Assembly (NCBI GenBank): GCA_045598845.1 | Contig: JAZRUY010000165.1 | Coordinates: 1 to 13,134, forward strand | DNA length: 13,134 nucleotides | From: JAZRUY01 sp045598845 | GTDB lineage: Bacteria; Verrucomicrobiota; Lentisphaeria; Victivallales; Victivallaceae | Reading direction: 5' to 3' | Shown here: piece by piece, positions 5,981 to 11,946 of the stretch | How positions within the stretch are numbered: position 1 is the first letter of the stretch | Layout of the letters: every line of letters begins with the position of its first letter | Made by a program: the position numbers and the translations under genes | Notes under the pieces: model-generated | Told to the model about the DNA's origin: nothing | The model's input: only the letters and a program-made list of their open reading frames with translations | Databases searched by the model: none

Positions 5981-6700
5981 ATGATAAGAAGAAATGTATT
6001 GATGTTGACGGCAATGTTCGGAATCGTTGCTGCTGTGCTGACCGGGTGCGGAAATGAAAAGAAATTGCTGAATGACGGTAATATGTATTTCGAAAACAAA
6101 AAATATAAGGAGGCGGTTGATTGCTATGAAAAAGTGCTTGAACACGGTCTGAAATCTGGAGAAGATCGTGCTTCGGTGTGCAATAAATTGACTTACTGCT
6201 ATCTGCGCGGTCTCGGAACGGCTAAAAATGTGGAAAAAGCCATTGCCACTTACGCTCAGATGGAGGCTGAGAAACATTATAATGCCAATTTGGAATTCGA
6301 AATCGCCGAATGCGTTACTGAACTGGACAGGAAAAAAGTAGAAAAAGAAGCAAAATTGGCTTCCAGTCCGGAAGAAGCTATGGAAGCTATGAGTAAGTTT
6401 ACGGATATCGCTTTTAAAGAAGTATCCGAGAGCGGATGTCTTTGGCTCGGCAAGGCAGCTAAGCACGGCAATGCCAAAGCAATGGGAAAGTTAGCTAAAG
6501 TACTACTGCTTAGCAACGAGCCGGAGAAAAATCCGGAAGAAATCATCAGGGCGGATGCATTGTTGCAAGAGGCTAAAAGAAAGGCTAAAATAGATTCCGA
6601 TGTTGAAGCGATGGAAACTGCAAATGCTCTTTGTTATATGTTTGATGAAAAGATAGCGGAGGCAAAAGAAGTGCTGAAAGCGCGTAAAGCCGGCAAATAA
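5981..6700 (+). CDS. Sel1/TPR-like repeat lipoprotein
   Basis: 239 residues. ATG at 5981 with AAGGAG 8 nt upstream. The N-terminus MIRRNVLMLTAMFGIVAAVLTGC carries a lipobox (VLTGC, Cys23), so it is a predicted lipoprotein. After the Cys, residues ~27-60 (NDGNMYFENKKYKEAVDCYEKVL) form a TPR-like helix pair. Residues ~67-115 (CYLRGLGTAKNVEKAIATYAQ) and ~155-200 (WLGKAAKHGNAKAMGKLAKVLL) follow the Sel1 A-x-x-G / A-A-x-x-G-N-x-x-A pattern. The rest is charged and helical. Such proteins scaffold protein interactions; the partner is unknown. Composition is AT-richer than the genes before it and similar to the SPFH operon. Transcription ends at the hairpin at 6738. Confidence 0.85.
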   Translation: MIRRNVLMLTAMFGIVAAVLTGCGNEKKLLNDGNMYFENKKYKEAVDCYEKVLEHGLKSGEDRASVCNKLTYCYLRGLGTAKNVEKAIATYAQMEAEKHYNANLEFEIAECVTELDRKKVEKEAKLASSPEEAMEAMSKFTDIAFKEVSESGCLWLGKAAKHGNAKAMGKLAKVLLLSNEPEKNPEEIIRADALLQEAKRKAKIDSDVEAMETANALCYMFDEKIAEAKEVLKARKAGK

Positions 6701-6737
6701 ATCCGGTGTTCTTCCGCAATTTTTGAAATATACCATC

Positions 6738-6760
6738 CCCCGAGAATTCGGGGTTTTTTA
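6738..6760 (+). terminator. Intrinsic terminator of the lipoprotein gene
   Basis: CCCCGA (6738-6743), loop GAAT, TCGGGG (6748-6753), then TTTTTT. It lies 38 nt after the stop and has no T-tract on the opposite strand, so it serves plus-strand transcription. Confidence 0.85.
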
Positions 6761-6765
6761 TTGTT

Positions 6766-6948
6766 TCACAGACCGAAAATTTTGAAAAGCATCAGTGCCT
6801 CGTTGTCGGCGCAGATAAGCAGGTATTGTTTTTGCGGTGGCATATCCATCCGCAGGCTGCATACGATACTATACGGACTGCATTGCGCATGTTGGCCTAT
6901 GTTCATCGGCTTTTCTGATTTCATTGGGAGGGTTTGATGACTTCCCAT
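6766..6948 (-). CDS. Possible small last gene of the SPFH operon (60 aa), doubtful
   Basis: The frame opens with an ATG 7 nt after the stop of the zinc-ribbon gene, preceded only by AGAAATA. It ends with a hydrophobic segment (QYLLICADNEALMLFKIFGL). No motif or family is recognised and there is no minus-strand terminator behind it. Position and codon composition make it possible; the lack of a ribosome binding site makes it uncertain. Confidence 0.25.
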   Translation of the reverse strand: MGSHQTLPMKSEKPMNIGQHAQCSPYSIVCSLRMDMPPQKQYLLICADNEALMLFKIFGL

Positions 6949-6955
6949 TATTTCT

Positions 6956-7288
6956 TCAGGATAAGCATAAGCCGATCAAAATAGCTATAACTAACATTAA
7001 TAATATCACTGCTAATACGATCGTGCAACCTTGGCCTTCGGGAACCTGAGCAGCTTTTCTTCTTGCCTCTTGTTTCTTTTTCAGAAAACTTAAATCGACA
7101 TTGCTTATTGGACGAAGATCATCAGGATTCTCTGAATCCGCTTCTTCGGCGTTATTTGCATAAATCCTCTTTGTCTGGACTTGCGCTGATTTTTCCGCCG
7201 GCCGTTTTATGAACTGGCATGGCGCTCCGCAGTGTTTGCATGTCGTGGTTTCGTATTCAAGTTCGCTGTCGCAAAATTCACATTTCAT
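6956..7288 (-). CDS. Zinc-ribbon protein with C-terminal membrane helix
   Basis: 110 residues. The N-terminus MKCEFCDSELEYETTTCKHCG is a zinc ribbon (Cys3, Cys6, Cys17, Cys20) with the same C-x-x-C-N10-C-x-x-C spacing as the five ribbons of the SPFH protein. A charged, probably disordered middle (residues ~27-85) leads to one hydrophobic segment, CTIVLAVILLMLVIAILIGL (~88-107), and a very short tail, so it is tail-anchored with the ribbon in the cytoplasm. Its ATG overlaps the upstream stop (ATGA), so expression is coupled. Zinc-ribbon membrane proteins accompany YdjI-type SPFH proteins in Bacillus; the resemblance here is in architecture only. Confidence 0.8.
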   Translation of the reverse strand: MKCEFCDSELEYETTTCKHCGAPCQFIKRPAEKSAQVQTKRIYANNAEEADSENPDDLRPISNVDLSFLKKKQEARRKAAQVPEGQGCTIVLAVILLMLVIAILIGLCLS

Positions 7289-7743
7289 ATTTTCTCAATC
7301 TCTCCTGTTATAGGGTTTCGTGCAATGAATATCCATTTCCCTTTTTCATCTTTTTGTATATTAACAACACGCGGAGAAGAAAAAACACCTGATTCTTCCA
7401 TTGCTATTTTTTTTATGGAACTATATTCATTACGACGGTTTATTTCACAAAGCGAAAAATATACAACGGAACGCATACACGGACTGCCCATATAAGGTAT
7501 AAAGTAGCGTTGGTCGAAGCGTTTTTGCGCTTTTTGTATAAGCCGATCCGATATGTTTTTTTTATAATGATATTTTCTAAATATTTCTATTGATTTTGAA
7601 ATCATATAAATTGAACACAACAGAATCGGAATAAATAGAAAAATGTTATGCAGATAAGGAAAAACAATAATGCCAATCAAAAACAATGCTGCCAAAAAAG
7701 CAAGTAGCATTGAATAGATATTGAATTTTAACCAAATTAACAT
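7285..7743 (-). CDS. Two-helix membrane protein of unknown family
   Basis: 152 residues from the ATG at 7743 (MLIWLKFNIYS). An in-frame TTG at 7764 lies inside a terminator hairpin and is less likely. Two adjacent membrane segments cover residues ~8-34 (MLLAFLAALFLIGIIVF) and ~37-58 (IFLFIPILLCSIYMI). A soluble C-terminal domain of ~95 residues follows, with a conserved-looking core RFDQRYFIPYMGSPCMRSVV. No ribosome binding site is visible before the ATG, which follows an A-run directly behind the terminator. It overlaps the zinc-ribbon gene by 4 nt. Function not recognised; context suggests a membrane partner of the SPFH protein. Confidence 0.75.
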   Translation of the reverse strand: MLIWLKFNIYSMLLAFLAALFLIGIIVFPYLHNIFLFIPILLCSIYMISKSIEIFRKYHYKKNISDRLIQKAQKRFDQRYFIPYMGSPCMRSVVYFSLCEINRRNEYSSIKKIAMEESGVFSSPRVVNIQKDEKGKWIFIARNPITGEIEKI

Positions 7744-7752
7744 TTTTTTTGA

Positions 7753-7779
7753 TAAAAGGGGCAACGTTAAAATTGCCCC
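7753..7779 (-). terminator. Hairpin with short T-run between the Cys-rich gene and the two-helix membrane gene
   Basis: On the minus strand GGGGCAA, an 8-nt loop and TTGCCCC (plus 7758-7764 and 7773-7779) are followed by TTTTATC. It lies 11 nt behind one stop codon and ends ~10 nt before the next start codon. It is a modest intrinsic terminator that may allow read-through to the two distal genes, or the hairpin may control translation of the next ORF. Confidence 0.6.
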
Positions 7780-7790
7780 GTTCCATTTTT

Positions 7791-8273
7791 CTAATTGTTT
7801 TTTTGCGCAAGTTCACACAGTTTCGCAACAATTGCCTGTGCTTCCTCGTGCTTGTCAACATCATCAGTACAGACACTTACTTTAAATTTCGATGCCCCGT
7901 AGTCGATACCGATATTAAAGTTAAATGTGGGCGCGCAGCAATCACAGCAACAGATTTTAATAGCATCGCCAGTGGTATATCCGTTGAATCCGTTAAGCGA
8001 TTTCAGCGGGAAAGTCCAGAAAAAACGATTTGTACGTGAGAAACAGCAGCAGTTCGATTGTTTATTTTCCATCGCTATGAAACACCGCATATTAGTTATG
8101 ACAAAGACTCCGCTGCTCTCTGACTTTTTTTTGGGAAGGATAGAACTGAACAACGCTAGCAGTGAGAAAATGGCAGCCCCAACGGCCTGATCGCTTCTGG
8201 TCGCGGATATGATGTTCAGTTCGAAAATAACTTTTTCATTCTCGGAAAGAGTGTATAAAGGTTCTTTTTCCAT
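7791..8273 (-). CDS. Cysteine-rich protein, possibly PH-like, in the SPFH operon
   Basis: 160 residues with 11 Cys (64, 75-77, 108-110, 112-113, 135, 153), concentrated in NCCCF and ICCCDCCAP. The pattern ENEKVIFEL ... GVFVITNMRCFI ... FWTFPLKSLNGF ... FNFNIGIDYG resembles bacterial PH-like domains, in which strands end in V-x-V-T-N-x-R and F-P-L-x-x-L. A short hydrophobic stretch (~31-46, VGAAIFSLLALFSSIL) may sit in or on the membrane. The Cys clusters suggest metal binding or a membrane-facing modified surface. Only a distant GGAG is visible upstream of the ATG at 8273. The PH-like assignment is a fold-level guess; the coding call is firm from length and composition. Confidence 0.75.
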   Translation of the reverse strand: MEKEPLYTLSENEKVIFELNIISATRSDQAVGAAIFSLLALFSSILPKKKSESSGVFVITNMRCFIAMENKQSNCCCFSRTNRFFWTFPLKSLNGFNGYTTGDAIKICCCDCCAPTFNFNIGIDYGASKFKVSVCTDDVDKHEEAQAIVAKLCELAQKNN

Positions 8274-8484
8274 TTTTAAATTTAAACTCCATGTACTTCA
8301 TAATTAATTTATTGATTTATTGAGACGAATACACGTTTACGGATATCAGGAATCATCGTAATATTCGAAAATATAGAGATATTCACGCCGCTTTTTCAAT
8401 TCAATTCCCCCTCATGCCAACCGCGGGATCATTTTGTCCATTAGGGTACTCATATCTTACCTACGGTGATGCGGTATGTCTTTG
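8274..8484 (-). other. Gap inside the SPFH operon with a possible short ORF
   Basis: 211 bp, the only sizeable gap in the operon. On the minus strand a 17-codon frame (8399-8346, TTG start, LKKRREYLYIFEYYDDS) follows GAGGGGG with ~9-nt spacing; it could be a tiny protein or a remnant. The rest is AT-rich with no clear hairpin plus T-tract. A secondary promoter for the distal genes could lie here but none stands out. Confidence 0.3.
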
Positions 8485-9171
8485 TCAGTATATTTGCAAA
8501 AATTTTTCGTGGCGAATACACAACGAATGCAAACGGTTAATCCCGTTTTTGTATGCAGACGAATCATTTGCCTTTATCGCATCATGCATTGATGATATAG
8601 TTTCTTCTATTTCCTGATAAAATTTGTCAATGTCGTTTCTTGCGGTTGCAGAATATCTTAAATCATCTGCCAATTTTCTGCTTTTTGCTAAAAGTTCTTT
8701 GTTGTTCAGAAAAAAATCATTTTTACAGCTGCATATTTTTTCCATCTGCAGATAAATATTTTTTTTGAGACCGAGATTTTTTGCATCAATTTTTTCCTGC
8801 CCGTTTATATTATGCTCTCCAAGCGAGAAGATAAGGAAAACAATAAAAAAAAGCATAAATCCGACAAAATGGGATAAAATATAATTTTTCAACTGAATAT
8901 CGGAATAAGTCGGAAATATCATCATCAAAGTGTAACCAAGATAGGCCAAGCATATCCATACTGTTGTCATAGAATACGGTAACGCAGAGTCGGATTTTCC
9001 CGAAATTACAATAAAAGAAATCCCTGTCAATACTTCGGCGAAGAAAATGGATGTGCATTCGGTAATAAAAAAAGCAGAATACGGACGATTAAAACAAACA
9101 AGAATGATTGCCGCTGTAATTGCGATAACCGCAAGAGTGATGACAGAAATAACTTTTTGATAAAAATTCAT
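8485..9171 (-). CDS. Four-helix membrane protein with cytoplasmic helical tail
   Basis: 228 residues. ATG at 9171 with AAAGGA 7 nt upstream, 16 nt after the SPFH stop. Four hydrophobic segments: ~6-27 (VISVITLAVIAITAAIILVCF), ~34-57 (FFITECTSIFFAEVLTGISFIVI), ~67-88 (MTTVWICLAYLGYTLMMIF) and ~100-118 (ILSHFVGFMLFFIVFLIFSL). Residues ~119-228 are hydrophilic and helical, containing CSCKND and a DIDKFYQEIEETISSMHDAI-type amphipathic helix. Positive charges after the fourth helix suggest a cytoplasmic tail. No catalytic motif recognised. Its position directly behind an SPFH/zinc-ribbon gene suggests a membrane partner. Confidence 0.8.
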   Translation of the reverse strand: MNFYQKVISVITLAVIAITAAIILVCFNRPYSAFFITECTSIFFAEVLTGISFIVISGKSDSALPYSMTTVWICLAYLGYTLMMIFPTYSDIQLKNYILSHFVGFMLFFIVFLIFSLGEHNINGQEKIDAKNLGLKKNIYLQMEKICSCKNDFFLNNKELLAKSRKLADDLRYSATARNDIDKFYQEIEETISSMHDAIKANDSSAYKNGINRLHSLCIRHEKFLQIY

Positions 9172-9187
9172 TTTTTGTCCTTTGAAA

Positions 9188-10477
9188 TTAAAGTTTTGTG
9201 CCGCATTTTGAGCAAAATTTTAAATTTTTCCGAATCAAATTATTACATTCAGGGCATTTTTGCCGCAACGCTGTTCCGCATCCACTGCAAAACTTAACAT
9301 CGCCAATATTTTTTTCTCCGCAATTCGGGCATTTTATTGGCATAACTGTTCCGCATATTTTGCATACACTTGAATCTTCCTGGTTGTTTGCTCCGCAAGA
9401 TGGGCAACGATTGAAAATATTCCCGCAATTCGGACAAAATTTTGCTTCGTCAGAACTGATAAATCCGCATTTGCCGCATTTGATATTTTGCTCTTTCCTG
9501 GTGTTTACCGCAAGCATTTTATTCCCGCAATAAGAGCAAAATGACGATCCGGTAACAATGCTGTTACCGCATGACGGACATTTCATAAGTTGTTCCGTGT
9601 GCAGATTTTGTGCTATTTTCCCCATCGCATTGCCCATCGGTGTGCCGATTCCTACCCCCATGCTTAGTCCCATTCCCGCATTCATTAACGCTCCGGCTGC
9701 TCCGGGATTACCGGCAGCGGTTTTCATAGTGTCAAAAGAACGTTCCTGTTGGTAGGTGTAACCAATAATATCCATCTCCGCTTTCTTGGCGAGAGCTTCT
9801 TTCAGTTTGGATACAGCCGGATCTTTATCGTCAGTTGTGATTGAATTGACGGTAAAAGAAACTACATTCATCCCGTAATCATCCAGCTCAGATGAAATTA
9901 CCGTTTGTAAATATTCGGAAATTGCATTTAATTTGTGCGATATTTGCAGAACGGAAATATTTTTGTCTATTAAGTGAGAACCTATGCAATCTTTGGTTCG
10001 TGTTACGATAATTCCTCGAAAATATGACGATAATGTCTTTTCAGTAAAAATTGGAATTCTTCCCACAAGTTTTGCGAGAAATTTTTGAGAGTTTACAACT
10101 TTCAGCCCATATTGTCCGAATGCGCGAACCGGCAACAGAACATGATACTTGGGGTCTTCTACTTGGATGGGATCCATTGTCCCCCATTTTATGTTAAGCG
10201 GTATTGCTTTTTGAACGAACCACACTTCTGCCGTAAATGGAGATTTTCCTCCACTGACAAGTGATGTTACAATTTTTGTTAAAATGGGATAATTTTTTGT
10301 GTCAAGAGTGTGTCTGCCGGGACCGAACGGACCAAAAAAATTTCCTTCTTTGACCAAAATTGCTTCCTGGGATTCCGCAACAATCAACTGGGTTTTGGTA
10401 TTGAACTCCGTTTTTGGATATTTATAAGCGAATACCTCCGGTACGGCATCCCATTTCACAACATCAATAATTGCCAT
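9188..10477 (-). CDS. SPFH/band-7 protein with five C-terminal zinc ribbons (COG4260, YdjI-like)
   Basis: 429 residues. The start MAIIDVVKWD at 10477 has AGGAAG 5 nt upstream; the frame is open further 5' but that stretch is low-quality leader. Residues ~1-245 match the COG4260 SPFH layout: LIVAESQEAILVKEG at 31-45, FGPGRHTLDTKNYPIL at 51-66, then the stomatin-like core ending near KKAEMDIIGYTYQQE. A Gly/Met-rich linker (255-288) leads to five ribbons of identical C-x-x-C-N10-C-x-x-C form: Cys 300/303/314/317, 334/337/348/351, 358/361/372/375, 383/386/397/400 and 408/411/422/425. Relatives usually have one or two ribbons, so five is expanded. SPFH proteins oligomerise on membrane microdomains; the YdjI family acts in envelope-stress settings beside PspA homologues, but no PspA gene is seen here. 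First gene of the operon. Confidence 0.93.
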   Translation of the reverse strand: MAIIDVVKWDAVPEVFAYKYPKTEFNTKTQLIVAESQEAILVKEGNFFGPFGPGRHTLDTKNYPILTKIVTSLVSGGKSPFTAEVWFVQKAIPLNIKWGTMDPIQVEDPKYHVLLPVRAFGQYGLKVVNSQKFLAKLVGRIPIFTEKTLSSYFRGIIVTRTKDCIGSHLIDKNISVLQISHKLNAISEYLQTVISSELDDYGMNVVSFTVNSITTDDKDPAVSKLKEALAKKAEMDIIGYTYQQERSFDTMKTAAGNPGAAGALMNAGMGLSMGVGIGTPMGNAMGKIAQNLHTEQLMKCPSCGNSIVTGSSFCSYCGNKMLAVNTRKEQNIKCGKCGFISSDEAKFCPNCGNIFNRCPSCGANNQEDSSVCKICGTVMPIKCPNCGEKNIGDVKFCSGCGTALRQKCPECNNLIRKNLKFCSKCGTKL

Positions 10478-10501
10478 TTTTTCTTCCTGTTTTTTACTGT
10501 C

Positions 10502-10569
10502 AGCCCGTGTCGTACGGGCTTTTTCCCCATCGCTCTTTTTTCGGCGGCATACAAAAAGAGCACGCCGCC
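10502..10569 (-). promoter_or_regulatory. Structured 5' leader of the SPFH operon
   Basis: Three inverted repeats lie just upstream of the SPFH start: AGCCCGT/ACGGGCT (10502-10508 and 10514-10520), GCTCTTTTT/AAAAAGAGC (10532-10540 and 10553-10561), and GGCGGC/GCCGCC (10543-10548 and 10564-10569). The last two interlock in ABA'B' order, so they are mutually exclusive or form a pseudoknot. On the plus strand the first hairpin is followed by a T-run and could also stop transcription entering from the other side. No gene lies between 10478 and 11229. Confidence 0.5.
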
Positions 10570-10581
10570 TGTGCGCCACGC

Positions 10582-10880
10582 TCATCGAAGGTACCTGCAA
10601 GAACCGGAAGAGCCCGGGACGGGCGACATGCTCACAGCATAACCATGCCATGGCATGCCCTGTGATTCCGGCGGTTCTTCCAGGGAAAAGTTTGCAGGTT
10701 TTTCGATGAGACCGTGAATCGGCTTGAAGCTGAAACTGTATGGTTCGATTGACTTATAGGCATCCGCTCCGGTTGTCTTTACGCTTTGCGGCATTAAGAT
10801 AATCCGCGCGCCGCGCTTTGTCAATTGTTTTGTTTCCGCTTCCCGGCCGGAGTCCCGCTTCCCGCAGGTACCTTCGATGA
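10582..10880. mobile_element. 299-bp element with 17-bp terminal inverted repeats (MITE-like)
   Basis: TCATCGAAGGTACCTGC at 10582-10598 recurs perfectly inverted at 10864-10880, and the similarity continues imperfectly about 12 nt inward. A 14-bp palindrome CATGCCATGGCATG lies inside (10644-10657). Frames that cross it on both strands are low-complexity and have no ribosome binding site, so it is taken as non-coding. No target-site duplication is evident at the ends, so a non-mobile structured element remains possible. Confidence 0.45.
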
Positions 10881-10931
10881 CCGCGGCGGCCGATTTTAAA
10901 CCGATGTTCCCATTTGTCCGCAACCTTTCCA

Positions 10932-11141
10932 TTGATGTTATATATATATGCGGCGGATTGTCCGCCGGCCAGGATCACCGGTTGAAACCGCAAACGGGGA
11001 CGCGCCGTTTTTTTCAGCGTTCCGCCAAGATGATTTTCCGGATTACCTGCAATCTTTCCTGTCACCCGTATATTTCTGCCAAAAAAACGCGTTTCTGACA
11101 CTGGAAATGCCGGAACGCGTAAAATTTTTGATTTTTTTGCC
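10932..11141 (-). repeat. Long direct repeat, copy 1
   Basis: About 210 bp nearly the same as 11729-11937, with scattered substitutions and small indels (roughly nine in ten positions alike). Features conserved in both copies, read on the minus strand: an AAAAATTTT tract, AGTGTCAGAAA-N16-AAATATAC, GACAGGAAAGATTGCAGG, an A-run, a CG-rich segment, and the perfect hairpin GGCGGA-loop-TCCGCC (plus 10952-10966). It precedes the SPFH operon side. Conservation of both promoter-like and hairpin parts suggests a promoter plus structured leader rather than coding DNA; copy 2 has a stop in the frame open in copy 1. Confidence 0.75.
11068..11102 (-). promoter_or_regulatory. Promoter-like motif in repeat copy 1, facing the SPFH operon
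   Basis: Minus strand AGTGTCAGAAA (plus 11092-11102), exactly 16 nt, AAATATAC (plus 11068-11075). Same blocks and spacing as 5777-5811 and 11863-11897. It points toward the SPFH operon about 590 bp downstream, with the 299-bp inverted-repeat element in between. Confidence 0.4.
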
Positions 11142-11180
11142 GTGGCGGATGCGGCGGCAGTCGGGGGTACACCTTCTATA

Positions 11181-11290
11181 CTTGATACTCTTGAAAGTAT
11201 ATTTATTCAATTCCCCGCTTTATCCGATATCAATCGGAAACACTAACAGTAGCAATAGCTTTTATCTCGACACTCTTGAAAGTATATTTA
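11181..11290. repeat. 25-bp direct repeat at the 3' end of the small exported gene
   Basis: The segment at 11181-11205 matches 11266-11290 at 23 of 25 positions, including 19 identical bases in a row (core ACTCTTGAAAGTATATTTA). The second copy encodes KYTFKSV near the C-terminus of the gene at 11230-11586; the first lies just beyond its stop. This looks like a duplicated remnant of the gene's 3' end. Confidence 0.65.
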
Positions 11291-11586
11291 ACCAAACTAT
11301 TCCCTCCTGAAATAAGAGCTTCACTATATACTTCATCTACCTTTTTAATAGCTTTTTCTCTTGCCTCAGGAGTACTTACATCGAGTCCCATTGATTTCGC
11401 TATAGCGATTTTATCTAATCTAGAAATTCCACCTCCATGCATAAGCATTTCTCGAATTTTCACGCTGCCTAAAGTTTGGCTTGTGCTCATAACGACTTCA
11501 TCGTCTTGTACATTTGGTTCAGGCTCTTTTCCGTATCCGGTCATAGTAATCATCGCGGCGGCGGCGAACAGCATCAGCTTTTTCAT
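11230..11586 (-). CDS. Small exported hypothetical protein between the two long repeats
   Basis: 118 residues. ATG at 11586 with AAGGAG 8 nt upstream. Signal peptide MKKLMLFAAAAMITMTGYG, then KEPEPNVQDDEVV. The mature part is charged with a helical middle (IREMLMHGGGISRLDKIAIA, then TPEAREKAIKKVDEVYSEAL) and a beta-like end (KYTFKSVEIKAIATVSVSD). No Cys lipobox. No family recognised. It is AT-rich compared with its flanks and enclosed by two copies of a ~210-bp repeat, which hints at acquisition or duplication as a cassette. A short hairpin (TCCGAT/ATCGGA, 11223-11238) overlaps the stop. A promoter-like motif in repeat copy 2 points at it from ~280 bp upstream. Confidence 0.75.
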   Translation of the reverse strand: MKKLMLFAAAAMITMTGYGKEPEPNVQDDEVVMSTSQTLGSVKIREMLMHGGGISRLDKIAIAKSMGLDVSTPEAREKAIKKVDEVYSEALISGGNSLVKYTFKSVEIKAIATVSVSD

Positions 11587-11625
11587 TTTCAGTACTCCTT
11601 GGTTTATTGTTTATTGTTGATTTAT

Positions 11626-11645
11626 TACAGTCTTTAATGACTGTA
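11626..11645. promoter_or_regulatory. Inverted repeat upstream of the small exported gene (operator-like)
   Basis: TACAGTC (11626-11632), 6-nt spacer TTTAAT, GACTGTA (11639-11645): a perfect 7-bp dyad of 20 bp in an AT-rich leader, ~40 bp before the start codon at 11586. Size and symmetry fit a dimeric repressor site; a weak RNA hairpin is the alternative. Confidence 0.4.
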
Positions 11646-11728
11646 TTTTCATTTTATTGTTTTTTTGCATTTGATTAATTTTTTTACGGTATTTAAGGTG
11701 TCGTTGTCTTCGTTTATCTCCTTATCCC

Positions 11729-11937
11729 TTGATGTTATATACGCGCGGGCGGATTGTCCGCCGGCCGGCTCACCGGTTAAAACCGCAAACGGGGACGCGC
11801 TGTTTTTTTCAGCGTTCCGCCCGGATGATTTTCCGGATTACCTGCAATCTTTCCTGTCACTCGTATATTTCCGCAAAAAAAACGCGTTTCTGACACTGAA
11901 AATGCCGAAATGCGTAAAATTTTTGATTTTTTTTGCC
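11729..11937 (-). repeat. Long direct repeat, copy 2
   Basis: Second copy of the repeat at 10932-11141, same orientation, about 800 bp away. It keeps the hairpin GGCGGA/TCCGCC (11748-11762), the AGTGTCAGAAA-N16-AAATATAC block and the flanking AT tract. It lies upstream (in minus-strand sense) of the small exported gene and ends ~10 bp from the stop of the decayed gene at 11947. Confidence 0.75.
11863..11897 (-). promoter_or_regulatory. Promoter-like motif in repeat copy 2, facing the small exported gene
   Basis: Minus strand AGTGTCAGAAA (plus 11887-11897), 16 nt, AAATATAC (plus 11863-11870). Identical blocks and spacing to copy 1. The next gene in this direction starts at 11586. Confidence 0.4.
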
Positions 11938-11946
11938 TGGTGCGGA

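Noticed and set aside
10478..10651. 58-codon N-terminal extension of the SPFH protein
   Set aside because: The extension runs through the hairpin leader, has no family similarity, and the internal ATG at 10477 has a good ribosome binding site.
10582..11101. Minus-strand ORFs 10582-10932 and 10754-11101
   Set aside because: They overlap in different frames, lack ribosome binding sites, cross the inverted-repeat element and the long repeat, and the frame is interrupted in repeat copy 2.
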